Shown here piece after piece: positions 34,701-46,012 of a stretch of 64,000 nucleotides of DNA. Positions within the stretch are counted from its first letter, which is position 1. Each line of letters starts with the position of its first letter. The notes beneath the pieces were generated by a model that saw nothing but the letters and a program-made list of their open reading frames with translations, made no database searches and had not been told where the DNA came from. The translations under genes were made by a program, and so were the position numbers. The stretch is from positions 14,463,389 through 14,527,388 of the forward strand of contig NC_063436.1 in the NCBI RefSeq assembly GCF_020379485.1, read 5' to 3'. Source of the DNA: Brassica napus. Its lineage: Eukaryota; Streptophyta; Magnoliopsida; Brassicales; Brassicaceae.

Positions 34701-35433
34701 TATATAATCTAGGTTGCACGGAAGTTTCATCAGACATCTGCTTCCCGTTTCGAAACTGGAATCAGAATCGGAACCTTGTGGAAGCTTACGAAATCTCGAT
34801 TCCAAAACGTTTCCAAAATATTTTTGTTAAAAGCACGTTGGAAGCTTACGATTCCGTTTTAGAATCACGCTTTCATTTTTTAAAACACAATGTCATAAAT
34901 CAACAAAAATAAAAAATCATAATTTTAAATTTATATAAAATTCAAATTTTAATTGTAATGAAATAGAAATATTCAAATATTAAAACTAATACTATATGAT
35001 ATCTTTATGCATTGAGGTTTTTACTAAAGATATAACATATATTCAAATATATTGTTTCAATTATTTATGAAGTATTAAGAATAATTAATATAATAATTTA
35101 TTTTAAACATAATTTATGTGTATTTTTACAGTTTTAATATGAAATCATTTCAAAATTATTATAAATAAATAAATATTTTATTTTAAATTTAAATCATATA
35201 ATTTTGTCCTAATTTTTTATATCTTTTTCTTATATTTTAGTATATATATGTATATACGCTTTCAACACGTATCCACTTCCTAATTTTTTAGAAAATCTCG
35301 CTTATGCGCTTCCATACGCTTCAGCTTTCACGTATCCACTTCCTAATTTTTTTTAGAAAATCTCGCTTATGCGCTTCCATACACTTCAGCTTCCACGTAT
35401 CTGTTTCCATTTCCATGAAACATAGTATATAAT
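34701..35433. mobile_element. Non-autonomous hAT-type insertion upstream of UMAMIT copy 1
   Basis: The element at 34709-35425 (717 bp) begins CTAGGTTGCACGGAA; the reverse complement of its right end begins CTATGTTTCATGGAA, 12 of 15 matching. It is flanked by the perfect 8-bp duplication TATATAAT at 34701-34708 and 35426-35433. The duplicated segment at about 63240-63252 has the empty site, with TATATAAT once, which proves insertion. It holds a ~70-bp internal tandem repeat (35263-35400; unit includes CACGTATCCACTTCCTAATT and GCGCTTCCATACGCTTCAGC). There is no transposase. Confidence 0.88.
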
Positions 35434-35728
35434 ACAATATTTTTTCAATTTCCTTAGTGGAAGACAATAGTTCTTTCTCTTAGGACCTTAGGACTATAAA
35501 ATTTTAGCTTATAAATCCTAAAGCAGTTGTTTTCCAACTTTAGCTTGACGAAAAATAAGCAGCTCTTTTCAGATTGTTATCTATCTAACTTATTGTAAAC
35601 AAATACCTTATCTAACTTTTGAGAAACATTGTAACCTGTTTTGTTTACTATATCGATGTGTCATTAATAAAATGATTCCTAGATTCTTTTAGAAATAAGT
35701 TTAAACTACTAGAATAGATACAATAAAT

Positions 35729-36398
35729 GCTCGTTTTTAGTCCAAAATCTAAACATATATTATACTTCACATTAAACTAAATATAAAATTAATATTATAA
35801 AAAAATACTTATCCTTCTTTCCTTGAATAAAATCTGCGGAACTACCTCATGTGATTTAAAATATATATGAGAATTAACGATATTGAATAATAAATATTTA
35901 AAAATAATTTGTGTATCCTTTATTATTTTTATTTAATTTTATATTATAAACCTTCACATTTAAAATATAATTAAACTTTAGATTTATTTATATACATTAT
36001 ATTTAAAGTTTTTTAAAACGACTATAAATTACTAAATTTTTTAAAAGTTCCATAGTAAAACTTTCTTGATCAAAGGTTTAAAAATTTTATTATAAAAATA
36101 GAAACGATCATATAAGCATATGAATAGAAATTATTATTTAATTGATATCCCAAATATATATATATATATATATATATATTCATATTTTTTAATATCATTT
36201 AATTTAAATTATTTACCATATAAAAATCTATAAATATTTAAATTAATTTTTTTGAAATATGTATTATACTCGGTTTATAAAAAAAAAAATATTTATACAA
36301 TTTTAGATTGATCAAATCACTTATATGTATTTTACATATTTCAAAATTTAAAAAAAATCATCTACTTCAAACATATTTTATAAATATCTCATTCCACG
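35729..36398. other. AT-rich region with (TA)n tract
   Basis: Very AT-rich with a TATATATA microsatellite at 36153-36179 and no coding sense. It is likely the body of a Helitron-like element whose 3' end is at 36420. Confidence 0.4.
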
Positions 36399-36420
36399 AA
36401 AGACATGGAATAATACCTAG
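36399..36420 (+). mobile_element. Candidate Helitron 3' terminus
   Basis: A perfect hairpin stem ATTCCA / TGGAAT (about 36391-36411) is followed nine bases later by CTAG (36417-36420) and then T. Helitrons end in CTRR preceded by a short hairpin 10-12 nt upstream and insert between A and T; this fits. The 5' end (TC) was not located. Confidence 0.4.
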
Positions 36421-37515
36421 TTTGTAACTATACTTAGAAAATGGAACTTAGATAACTACAAATTAATTTACAGGGTGCCTTCACTTCTAAGTTTAGAGAA
36501 ATTCAAAATGTTTCACAATAGTATTTTTACGTTAGTTGATATAAACTCTGTTTTTATCTGATGAAATTGATTAAGCTTTTACTTTTTTTTTCGGATCATT
36601 ACACTGGAATATTTCTATTAACAACTTGAAAATTATAGTATAAACAACTGTTAATCCATGGAAGAGTTTAGTATAGACGAAAAACCTTAATCGTACGCAC
36701 TACCCCTTTTATAATATTGAACTATTGATGTTTTGAAGTTATACATATTCAGATTTGGTACTACTTATTCGGATTGAGATTTTGAAGAATCTTATCACTT
36801 CGTAGCTACAGATTTACTGTAGCCTACATCCACTATCTTTTTTCTTTTCCTTTTTAATGTTCGAGTCTTGATTTTAAAGTACTATACAATTATATCCGGG
36901 TCCAAATATTATGATTCAGGGCCAGTTATATTAACAGTCAATATAGTATTAATATATACCTATATCCGGTATGGAAAGCCCCCTGAAAGGCCTTTTCGAC
37001 CATTTTTGTTTTGTTTTGTTTCGGTGAAATACATTCATTATTATTAATAGTGAAATTAATTAGAATGATCCTAATTAAAAATTACTAGAATGACTCATAT
37101 CGCTATAATATTATATGAAAAATCAGTTTTTTATTTGTCGCATTCACGTTGATTTTAACAACGGTTTATTACAATGGTACAATTAATGAATCAAATATAT
37201 CTAATTACCATTATTAAAAATAAAAAAATATTTTTTCTTTTTTTATTTATATTTCCTTTTTCTTTATATTTTTCAAATAACAGATATATTAATGAACATT
37301 TATAAAATTCTAAAACTAAAATAGCTTTTAAATATAATGTGATTCATAAAAACAAAATTTACAAAATAATCTTTGATTTTAAAGTAGATAAATAATCTAC
37401 CTTTAAGAAGATAATTTTAAACAGAATAATATATATTTGAAAAGTAATAAGTAGTTTATTTTAAATAAATCTATTTTCAAATAATTACGAAAATAATTTA
37501 ATAACATAAACTATA
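36421..37515. other. AT-rich intergenic region
   Basis: No gene seen. The segment runs from the Helitron-like end to the PIF/Harbinger element; it is low-complexity AT DNA with short T-runs. Confidence 0.4.
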
Positions 37516-38557
37516 TAAGGAGGTGTTATTCATTGATGGATTTGAATAGAGTTTAAATAAAAGGATAATCTACTGTTATTCAATAGTTGATTTTAATTTC
37601 TTTTTATAAATCTAGTGTTATTGATTCTTATATTTAAAATATTTAATTTTAAAATTTTAAAATACAGTGTTATTGGTTCTTGTATTTCTAATATCACTTT
37701 TAGTGGAGTTTAAAATTAGTGTTATTCAATGTAAGACTTAAAGTGATCAATTAAAATTCAGTGTTATTCATGTATGGATTATCAATTCATTGTGAAAGGA
37801 GTTTTAAAACCGTTGAATGATTTGGTGATTACTTTTGTGAGTAAATTTTAGCAATCACAATCCTAACTTTACCCAAAGATTTTCAGTTGAAATATCAATT
37901 CTCATAGTTATCAACCCAACTCTTACGTGTGTTTCCTTCTTTGATAGTATAATTTTCTTCTTCCTTTCACATTTTCTTCTTCCTCTAATAAAACAGGCGT
38001 GAGTGTTTTCATGGTGAAGCCATATATCCAATTAATATTGGCTCAATCTCCATTAGTTTCCTTTGTTATTTATTGATTATTTTTCGTTCTCTCATAGTTA
38101 TTTTTCATCGCCTATATTTCTTCGTGCTTATCATCTTCAATGCTCTTTTGATTGCCAGCAATAAATTATTACATTTTAATTTCAAAAGACTCACGGATCT
38201 ATTGTTTCTTCTTTTCTCTCTACCGTTTTTTCATTCTTTTGTTTACATTGAAAAGAAATTTGTCAATGACAATATTCGATTGTTTGGGATCTAAACATTC
38301 TTAAATTGTTATGATAGAAATCATATATAATTTGTAAATATACTGATATATATTCAAATCAAAAGCGAATTATTCTAAAATCATATATATTTGAATTGAT
38401 AAATCAAAATTAATAATTTTTAAATCTTGCCTACTTTAAAATTCGTTGGTTTTGAATGTAACAAAACTTACAAATCATTAATGAAGCATTCAAAATATTA
38501 CACATTTTAAATCTGATGGAGTAGAATTTAATATCTACAACCAATAACACCACCTAA
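37516..38557. mobile_element. Non-autonomous PIF/Harbinger-type element, 1.04 kb
   Basis: The element at 37519-38554 is flanked by TAA at 37516-37518 and 38555-38557. The left end reads GGAGGTGTTATTCATTGATG and the inverted right end GGTGGTGTTATTGGTTGTAG. The words GTGTTATT(C/G)A recur inside the left third (near 37576, 37617, 37666, 37721 and 37761), as subterminal repeats. TAA/TTA duplications with G-rich GGTGTTA TIRs fit PIF/Harbinger. The interior has no recognisable transposase; one 73-codon open frame at 38073-38294 looks like chance. Confidence 0.65.
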
Positions 38558-39600
38558 GATATCTTAATGAATAATCAATATTATTCTTTTTTTATTTTTA
38601 TTTAAATGTCCTTTTTTATATTTTCCCAATAATATTTATAATAACTGTTTTCTATAAAATTTTAAACGAAATTTTTTTATATATAATGTGATTTCATAAA
38701 AAGTTTACAAAATAATCTTGGTATTAAAGTAAAGAAATAATTTCTCTTTTGAAATTTATCTGTTATGTTTTATGCTACTTTGTACCGATCATCACTTATT
38801 TTGTATTTAAATTTGAAATTAACAAATACCAAATTTTTTTAAAAATAAAAAAATATACTTATACATACCAAACTATTACAATGAATACAATTAGCTCATT
38901 TTTACTGAATTATATTAGAAATAGATGTACTTTAATTTGAAAGAATATATGTAACACAATATATCCACAAAATAAGTAGCTGGACCAATCTAACATCAAA
39001 AGTTTTTAAAATAATATATTATGGTTTATGATAACATTTTTTTTATTTTTATACATAGAGATTATAGAATGACTGAACATAAATAAATATGAAATTATCA
39101 TATAATATTATATAATTCAGAAAGTTTTTTTTTATAATTTATATATATGCATTGAGGTTTCAAAAGACTATTATTGCCATATTCATTTATGAAACTTTGA
39201 ATCAATCAAAAGTTTATTTTTACAATTAGATTCTCAAAATAATATATATTAAATTATAGATGATCTTAATAAATTATATTTAAAAGTCTCAGAAAAATTT
39301 TAAATTAAACAAAAATAACAAATTTATCAAAATTATAAAATATAGAACAAAAATATATGATTGAATTAGAAAAATTGATGTTATCTAATACATCCAAATA
39401 ATAACCAAATAGACGAAATGTTATATATTCAAAATCATATGTATAATTAAATAACATAATATTAAATAAATCATACATATTAACTACAATATGAATTAAA
39501 AATTATTTAAAATGCAAAAATATAATATTAAAAAATTATTATAACATATTTATTTTATAAATATTTATACATGTGCATGAACACGGAAAAATCAACTAGT
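38558..39600 (+). mobile_element. AT-rich stretch ending in a Helitron-like 3' terminus
   Basis: About 1 kb of very AT-rich DNA ends at CATGTGCATGAACACGG, then AAAAATCAACTAG (CTAG at 39596-39599) and T. The CAACTAGT ending with a short GTG/CAC stem upstream resembles small non-autonomous Helitrons of Brassicaceae. The 5' end is unknown, and the start given is only the end of the neighbouring element. Confidence 0.3.
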
Positions 39601-39776
39601 TGAATCTTAATTACTAGACTAAAATTAGATACTAGCAAATTTACTAAAGCCCCATCTCTGACTTAATTAACTACAAGTTTGCCATTCTAATAAATTTAAA
39701 AAATAGAAAAATATGTTAAAAATATTTAAAAAGGGAATTGACGACAAAAAAAAATTAGAAAGGAAGAAACGAGTTT

Positions 39777-40130
39777 GTGGGATCTCTCTCACAAGACATC
39801 GACGAAACAAAGGTGGAGCCTTCTCCGATCGAGAGTCGCTGTCGTCCCTATCCCACTACGACAACATCTCCTCCGTATGAGCCGCTTGTCGATTTCGACT
39901 CCTCCTCATCATCACCATCGTCCCTGGAAGTGCTAAATTTGTCCAATTCCAAGTTGTTATTACACATTTTGAACATATATTGTTTGATTGAGTGTTTAGT
40001 TTCGAAAACCCTAAATTGCAAGTTCAGGTTGATATCAGAGTGTCTCCCGGTTCTCATGCCAATGAACATTCGGGTAAAGAAGTTAGGAGTTGGCTTATGT
40101 CACTTAACTCATTTGTGCTCTCTTTTAAAA
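39777..40130 (+). pseudogene. Unrecognised gene-like fragment
   Basis: Here base composition rises above the surroundings. A frame at 39777-39930 reads GSLSQDIDETKVEPSPIESR and then a Ser/Pro/Thr-rich stretch ending DFDSSSSSPSSLE. A second block at about 40000-40095 reads FENPKLQVQVDIRVSPGSHA and then NEHSGKEVRSW in another frame. They look like two exons of one gene, but there is no ATG for the first and no clean splice sites at all ends. Family unknown; likely a relic of a gene or a fragment captured by a transposon. Confidence 0.3.
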
Positions 40131-41775
40131 AAATTAACAACCATATATCTTGCAAGAGTATTGATGATATGTCAAGTGATAAACTATGCTCTTGTGTCCT
40201 TATGATGACTATATTTCAGCTTTGTATCGGGCAAAAGTTAATATCTTTTACATTTGTATTTGGTGAAAGTTGATGTCGTTTGCCCTGAACTTTAATGCAT
40301 TTGGCGACATATTGTTGTTGCGGTGAATAAATAGCTGAATGATAAAGAAAGAGTGGTAGCTGCTTAGGAGAATCCTAATTTCCGCCAGCTTGTGGATGAG
40401 TGTATCTACTCCAATGAGATGTGAATCAGAGCATTTTACTTTACTCTCTTGTACATATTTCACATTTGGGATTGTATCGTATGCCTAGGAGACCGCTCTT
40501 TGTCTATTTTTGCATTGCTTATGTCACTTTACAAATTTTGCCATCCTTGAACGTTGTATATTGCCTTGATTTGATAATGTTACAAACTTTTTTCTTCATG
40601 GTAACCGCAGCTTGAACTTACCAGAAAGAGCTGCAAAGACGCTGTTGATAAACCAATGTATTTTCCTTGTGCTTGATTTTCTGCAGTTTCTGAGGTTGGA
40701 TATGAGTTTATAAGATATGATACATCTCCTCGCATAGTTAGGTTCCCATGACCATTACCTATAATCCATGTTCGAGATTGTGCTATGCATGAGTCATGCG
40801 GTCGATTCATGCGGTAGGTTCGTGACTAGCGAATCGGCGAATAATCAGAGATTAATTTTAAGTTTTTTTTTTCATTTTCTGATAATTATATATATATATA
40901 TATATATTAATATATTATTATATGATTTATGCATCAGCCAAAATAAAAGAAAGGTTTGGAACTTTCTTTCTCACTACCGCTCGGACTACATCATGAGATC
41001 ATTAAAAAAAATCAAATTTCTACCTTCCGCAGACGCAGACGAGAATAATGTGATCCATGTTTCTCCAAGCAATAAGGCTTGCAACACCATAAAAGGAAAA
41101 ATTGAAAAGGAAGAAACAAGATGAAAGAGTTGATGACATTTTCCAAAAAATTAACTAATTATGATATTAATTAACCTAAAAATAAACCAGATTCAAAACG
41201 AATGTAAACCGGATCGAAATTGAACATTAAATTAAATTTGGTTAACATAAACTCATATTTCGTCAATAAATCTGCCACAACATAAATTAAAAAATCTGCC
41301 ACCACATAAACAAAAAGTCTACCAACAATTTTTAGTTGGATATATAACTCTGACGTAAGAAAATAATTCTAACATAAGAAAATAAGTCGGTACATAAGAA
41401 AATAAGTTACACAAATCTACCATTTTAGCAAATTTGCTACCTCATTCGAGAGACATATTCTTAAAAATCTGTTTTTTATTCAGATCGGACAATTAACTCT
41501 GTTGTGCAAACAAATCTGATGTTTTTAAGAAAGTTTGACACTACTTTAGCGGTAGATTTATTTTCCTATACATATTTTATAAACAGACTTATTATTCTAT
41601 AGATTTATTTTTTTTACAAATAAATCTGATGTCGATCAAATACTAAGAGTACTTATGTAATATGGACAAGTGCAATTTATACCAGAAAAGCATTCTAATA
41701 ATTTTTTAAAAAATATGAGTCATTCCGGTAATAAAACAATTAATTTGTGTCGTTTTAGTAAACTTCCTTTAATAA
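40131..41775. other. Intergenic region with (TA)n tract
   Basis: Moderately AT-rich; it may include further decayed exons of the fragment above (up to about 40850), but none can be read with confidence. A (TA)n microsatellite lies at 40889-40909. CTGCCAC(C/A)ACATAAA repeats are near 41270-41310. Confidence 0.4.
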
Positions 41776-42052
41776 TACTCCCTCCATTCTATGAATAGTG
41801 GCACTTTAACACTTTTTTTACATATAATAAGAAAATAATAAAAAATATATTTACGTTTACACAAGCTACATATATTTAACTAATATTATTTGAGATAAAT
41901 AAAATTATTTATAAAATTAATGTATTTAATAATAAATATTGAATTTAAAGTAAATATAAATTAACATCAAATTTCTAAAATTGCATTTTTATGTAATAAA
42001 AATACTAAAATGACATTTTTTGTAAAACATAAAGAGTGTATTTTTACGACTC
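41776..42052. mobile_element. Stowaway-type MITE, degenerate
   Basis: The left end TA-CTCCCTCCATTCTATG (41776 onward) is the standard Stowaway (Tc1/mariner) terminus. The right end near 42020-42052 pairs only partly (a CATTTT/GTAAAACATAAAGAG portion), so the exact boundary and TA duplication are uncertain. Confidence 0.45.
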
Positions 42053-42847
42053 TCCTTTGACTCCTTCCAATATCCAGAGTTTACTTTTTGATAAATGATA
42101 TTTCGTAGGTAATCTACTGAGGGTCGGTTGAGGACAAACGGTGCGACGGCTATGAAACCAAGCCCGTGTCCCCCCATATATTAATAGTTAAGGGGTCTAA
42201 AAGTTTTTTTTATAAATCTATATTTTTATATTAAAATTATAAATATAATAAATAAAATTGAAAAGGCCAAAAATATTTGATATCTTGACAGTTCTATTTT
42301 CATCACAAAATATGTAAAATATTACTGATTAAATTTAAAAATATTTAAAACATTATCTGAATATAAATTTTAGAAGGTAAATATTTTTTTTATGGCTCAT
42401 AACAGTGTTAAGACAGCCTTGAACCTACTATCTATAATTTTCTTATATAACCATGTCTAGCTTTCTAATAATTAACTTATAATAATGCATGGCTCTTTTG
42501 TAATTTGTAAATTCAAACTAGCATAACCAATAGTCTTTGTAAATAATAGAAGCTGATATTGTAAAATATCTAATATTAGCCAAACTCTAGAAATCGCTGC
42601 TCATTTTCTCAGAGGATTTGTGGATAGTGACGAGAAAGAAAAACAATATCTGTTGACAGAAAAAAACAAAAAAAAACATATTATCTTTAAATTAAAATTG
42701 AAATTGAAATATTTTGTAAAGCAATAATCATTTGTTCTTCATATTTATTAGTGAATTCTGTTTCCCTCCTTCGTGCCAACTCTATCGTAAATAATTTACG
42801 AATTTGCAAAGATAATTTAAAGAGGAGATAAGAATGTTTAAATCATC
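42053..42847. other. AT-rich intergenic region
   Basis: No gene or terminal structure recognised. Confidence 0.4.
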
Positions 42848-43089
42848 TACTCCTTCCGTTCGATTTAATTGTCGTTGTAAGAAAAAAAATTTGTTTCAAA
42901 ATAAGTGTCGTTTTAGAGTTTTAATGCAAAATTTATTAATAAGATTCTCCATTTTATTTTTCCATTGGTTGGAATAGGATTAGGTGTATAAGTAATTGTG
43001 TTTTTATTTTAGAAATATACAAAATTATATGTTTTTCTAATATGTGTGCATAAACTTAGAACGACAACTAAAATAAAATGGAAGCGGTA
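42848..43089. mobile_element. Stowaway-type MITE
   Basis: The element at about 42850-43087 lies between TA dinucleotides. The left end CTCCTTCCGTTCGATTTAAT is followed by TGTCGTT; the inverted right end reads CCGCTTCCATTTTATTTTAG and then TTGTCGTT. The TTTAATTGTCGTT / TTTAGTTGTCGTT match is strong; the outer bases have drifted. No coding. Confidence 0.55.
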
Positions 43090-43212
43090 GTGGATAAATG
43101 AAAACAAATCACTGAACATAGTTAATATTTTTCTTTTTTGAAAGCACGAGTTAATATATCTTTTTGAATGTAAACAATGTAAGAGAATATGAATCTATTA
43201 AGGTGGCTAACA

Positions 43213-44090
43213 CTCACTACCAGTGTTTTGAAACCCGACCCGGACCCGCGGTTGAACCGGTAAACCCGGTGACCCAGAAAAATTCCGGTTTGGGTTTTGT
43301 GAAAAAACCCAATATTTAGAAACCCGCAAAAAACCGCAAAAACCCGGTAAAACCCGGAATCCGGTACCGGTTGAACCATCGGTCGAACCAATAAATAACT
43401 TTTACTTCTTTTTTTAGTTTTTAATTTTGTTTGATATTCTAAATTTCCAATTAAGAAGTTAGGTACTGACAAAAAAAAAGTTATGTTTTTTTTTTCAGTT
43501 TTATATTTGTGATTTTTTGATTTTGATAAAGATTTCACTATGTCACCTGAAGAAAATAAAGTGAATGATGGTAGAGAGAACCAAAATTAGTTGATGTTAT
43601 TTGGTGTTAATTTATTTCCGTTATTGATAATTTATTATAATGATCTTTTACTTTTGGTTTATTTTATATTTATAGTTTAATTTATTATTCACATTAGAAA
43701 TTTAAATATTTATAAATTTTATGTTTTGATTTATTTTAGATGCCATAACTCTTATCTTGTTAGAGAAAATTTTAAATAATGTAAACTATTTTTTTTTGAT
43801 ATTTTGTATGTCAAATGAAAATAAAAATATAAAAACCAAAGTTAAGTATTTTCTAAATGTTTTTAAACATAAAATATATACATATCCAAACTATTATTTT
43901 ATGTTTTAAAAAATAGAAAATATTAAACTTTAGTTTCTATATTTTTATTTGCATAGCTGATATATTATTATATAATAAAATTAATTAATTTATTAACCCA
44001 CGGTTCACCCGTGGTCGACCCAGTGACCCAGCAATCCGGTAAGCTGTCCGGTTCAGTGTCCGGGTCGGGTTTAAAAACATTGCTCACTAC
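43213..44090. mobile_element. Non-autonomous hAT-type element with perfect 8-bp duplication
   Basis: The element at 43221-44082 (862 bp) is flanked by CTCACTAC at 43213-43220 and 44083-44090. The TIRs are CAGTGTTTTGAAACCCGACC with CGGAC following, and on the other side CAATGTTTTTAAACCCGACC with CGGAC. GC-rich subterminal regions repeat GGTGACCC, AACCCGG and CCGGTT in both orientations, while the core is AT-rich. There is no transposase. The CAGTG start and 8-bp duplication place it in the hAT superfamily. Confidence 0.88.
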
Positions 44091-44327
44091 GTAATTGTCT
44101 ATAGTTTCTTGCAATTAACAACCTTTTTATCTTTTTTTTTTGTCTAAACTTTTTTTTTATCTTCTTCTTCATGTGTTAGGATAAATACACAATCTAAGTT
44201 CCACATTATATATTATACCAAAGAAAATTTAATATAAATAGCGTCTAACTCTATTTAGTATAATTTTTTGGGAATAAGCTTTTTAAAAAAACTTAAAAGA
44301 ATTAAATCTGGAACAAATAACATTGTA

Positions 44328-44527
44328 CTAAAGGCATCTCCAATCCATACCTATTTTTTACTTTATAATTTGGAGTGAAAAAGTTAAATCCTTCTATTTT
44401 TTTCTCTATAATAGAGTAATTCTTTTACAGAGTAAACCATTGGAGTAAAACTTACACTATAATAGAGTTATTTTATTTTTGTGGGAATTATAGAGGAAAA
44501 AATAGGTATGGATTGGAGATAGTCTAA
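44328..44527. mobile_element. Fold-back MITE, ~190 bp
   Basis: The element at 44332-44523 has long TIRs, AGGCATCTCCAATCCATACC and the inverted ACTATCTCCAATCCATACC, each followed by TATTTTT. CTAA flanks it on both sides (44328-44331 and 44524-44527; the last base may belong to the element). The interior pairs as well (TATAATAGAGT occurs near both arms), so a transcript would fold into a long hairpin. The family is uncertain. Confidence 0.65.
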
Positions 44528-44543
44528 GCGAAGAGTTAAGCAT

Positions 44544-44789
44544 CTGAGAGCACCATCAATGCAGGCGCTTGATAGAGTGTTTCTTGGTGGAACCCACCAT
44601 AAAAGAAGAAAATAGAGTGCTTAAAACGCCTGATTAGGCATCGCTGCTTGAGCTGTTTCGCAGGTTTCACTGACACGTGGCGGTTCGCGATTGGTTTGTA
44701 TTTATTTTTATTTTTAAACAGAGAAAAAATCTAAAAAAGAAAAAAAAATTAAGCACCCCACTTGGAGTGGTAGCGTTAATGGTGGTCTG
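44544..44789. mobile_element. MITE, ~240 bp, adjacent to the fold-back MITE
   Basis: The element at about 44547-44786 has ends AGAGCACCATCAATGC and, inverted, ACCACCATTAACGCTACCAC, flanked by CTG on both sides (44544-44546 and 44787-44789). It is less AT-rich than its flanks and contains TGACACGTGGCG (an ACGT-core ABRE-like motif, about 44671-44682). A 3-bp duplication suggests PIF/Harbinger relatedness, but the duplication sequence is atypical. Confidence 0.5.
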
Positions 44790-45502
44790 GTGGTCTGATG
44801 GTGTAGATCTTATTCTATTAGAACGTCTTACACAAGGAAAATCGTTTGATATGACTCTAGTAGAGCGCCAAGTCCATAAAAACATTTGGTCTATAAAAAA
44901 ATTGGAATCAGAACTTAAGGTTTTATGGCTCTTAGTTTGACCAGAAAATTATTAAAATACATAAGCAATCTAAATATCAAATCATCAACTTATGTCTGTT
45001 GACATTTATTTCATCTCTAACTGTTTAAAAGTTGGATCTGTTTGAGCAGATAAACATATGATAAACGAAATTTTTTACCATATTTAGAATATCGTTGAAT
45101 TAAAGTAGGTAAGAACATATGTTTTTATTTATTAATTTTTATTGTTATTAAAATAAAATATGTTATCTAGTATTGTATATTACTACTAAATTATCATCAT
45201 ATCTTATTCTTATTTACACGTTTCAAAATTTATATTATCTTTAAATTCTAGTAAAATAAACATATTTATAAAGTATTCTAACGACGAATTACATAGTATG
45301 TCTTTAACTCTAATCAGTTATTAATGTTTTTTATGCATCACTATTTTATTTTTTAGTCGAACTACCACAAAATTTTCTTATTTGAAAGCTATAATTTTCT
45401 AAAAGAATTTCAACTAAAATAATGATAAACTTTTCGCACTGAGCTAAATTAAGAATTTAGATATTAGTAGGGTTAGAAAAAAGAGAGAAAAATCTACTTA
45501 AC
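44790..45502. other. AT-rich intergenic region
   Basis: No gene recognised. Confidence 0.4.
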
Positions 45503-46012
45503 TACTCCATCCGTTCCACAAAGATAGATTTTTTAGTATTTGCACACATATTAAGAAAATACTTTAAACTACAATAATAAATGTATTGTTTTATGTAAAT
45601 TTTAATTTTCAATAACTTTTGACCAATAGTAATTCAATTAAGTCAATTAATTTTTTTGAAGTTTACAATTTTTCATAGAAAACACAAAAAAATACTCCCT
45701 CCGTTTTTTTATATAAGTCGTTTTAGAGAATTTTTTATGTTCCAAATTATATGATGTTTTCGGTTTTCTATGTAAAATTTATTAACACTTAATGTTATAT
45801 GACCAATGATAATATACCTTCTATTTTGTTATTGGTTGATTTGTGGTTTGGTAAATAATTAATGATATTTTTGTTTAGAAAATATAAAAAATTAATAATT
45901 TTTTAATCTATGTGCACAATTCTAAAACGACTTATATTAAAAAACGGAGGGAATATATCTTTATGAAACATTTTTTTTCTAAAAAGTTTATCATTATGGA
46001 ACGGAGGGAGTA
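45503..46012. mobile_element. Stowaway MITE interrupted by a second Stowaway MITE
   Basis: The outer element at 45505-46010 lies between TA dinucleotides (45503-45504, 46011-46012). Its left end is CTCCATCCGTTCCACAAAGA and its inverted right end CTCCCTCCGTTCCATAATGA. Without the inner element it would be about 245 bp, the usual size. Confidence 0.8.
45693..45955. mobile_element. Inner Stowaway MITE nested in the outer one
   Basis: 259 bp between TA dinucleotides (45693-45694, 45954-45955). The left end is CTCCCTCCGTTTTTTTATAT followed by AAGTCGTTTTAGA; the inverted right end is TTCCCTCCGTTTTTTAATAT followed by AAGTCGTTTTAGA. The long, near-identical TIRs indicate it is younger than the element it sits in. 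Confidence 0.82.

Larger units (their letters stand above)
32030..35728 (-). repeat. Segmental duplication, copy 1 (UMAMIT gene with flanks)
   Basis: Sequence from about 32030 (GAACTAAATGAGCTACAA) to about 35728 (AATAGATACAATAAATGC) matches 60522-63542 in the same orientation, through 3' flank, introns, exons, promoter and about 1 kb upstream. The copies diverge by small indels and substitutions in introns but keep identical exon lengths. Copy 1 is longer because of the hAT insertion at 34709-35425. Confidence 0.85.
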
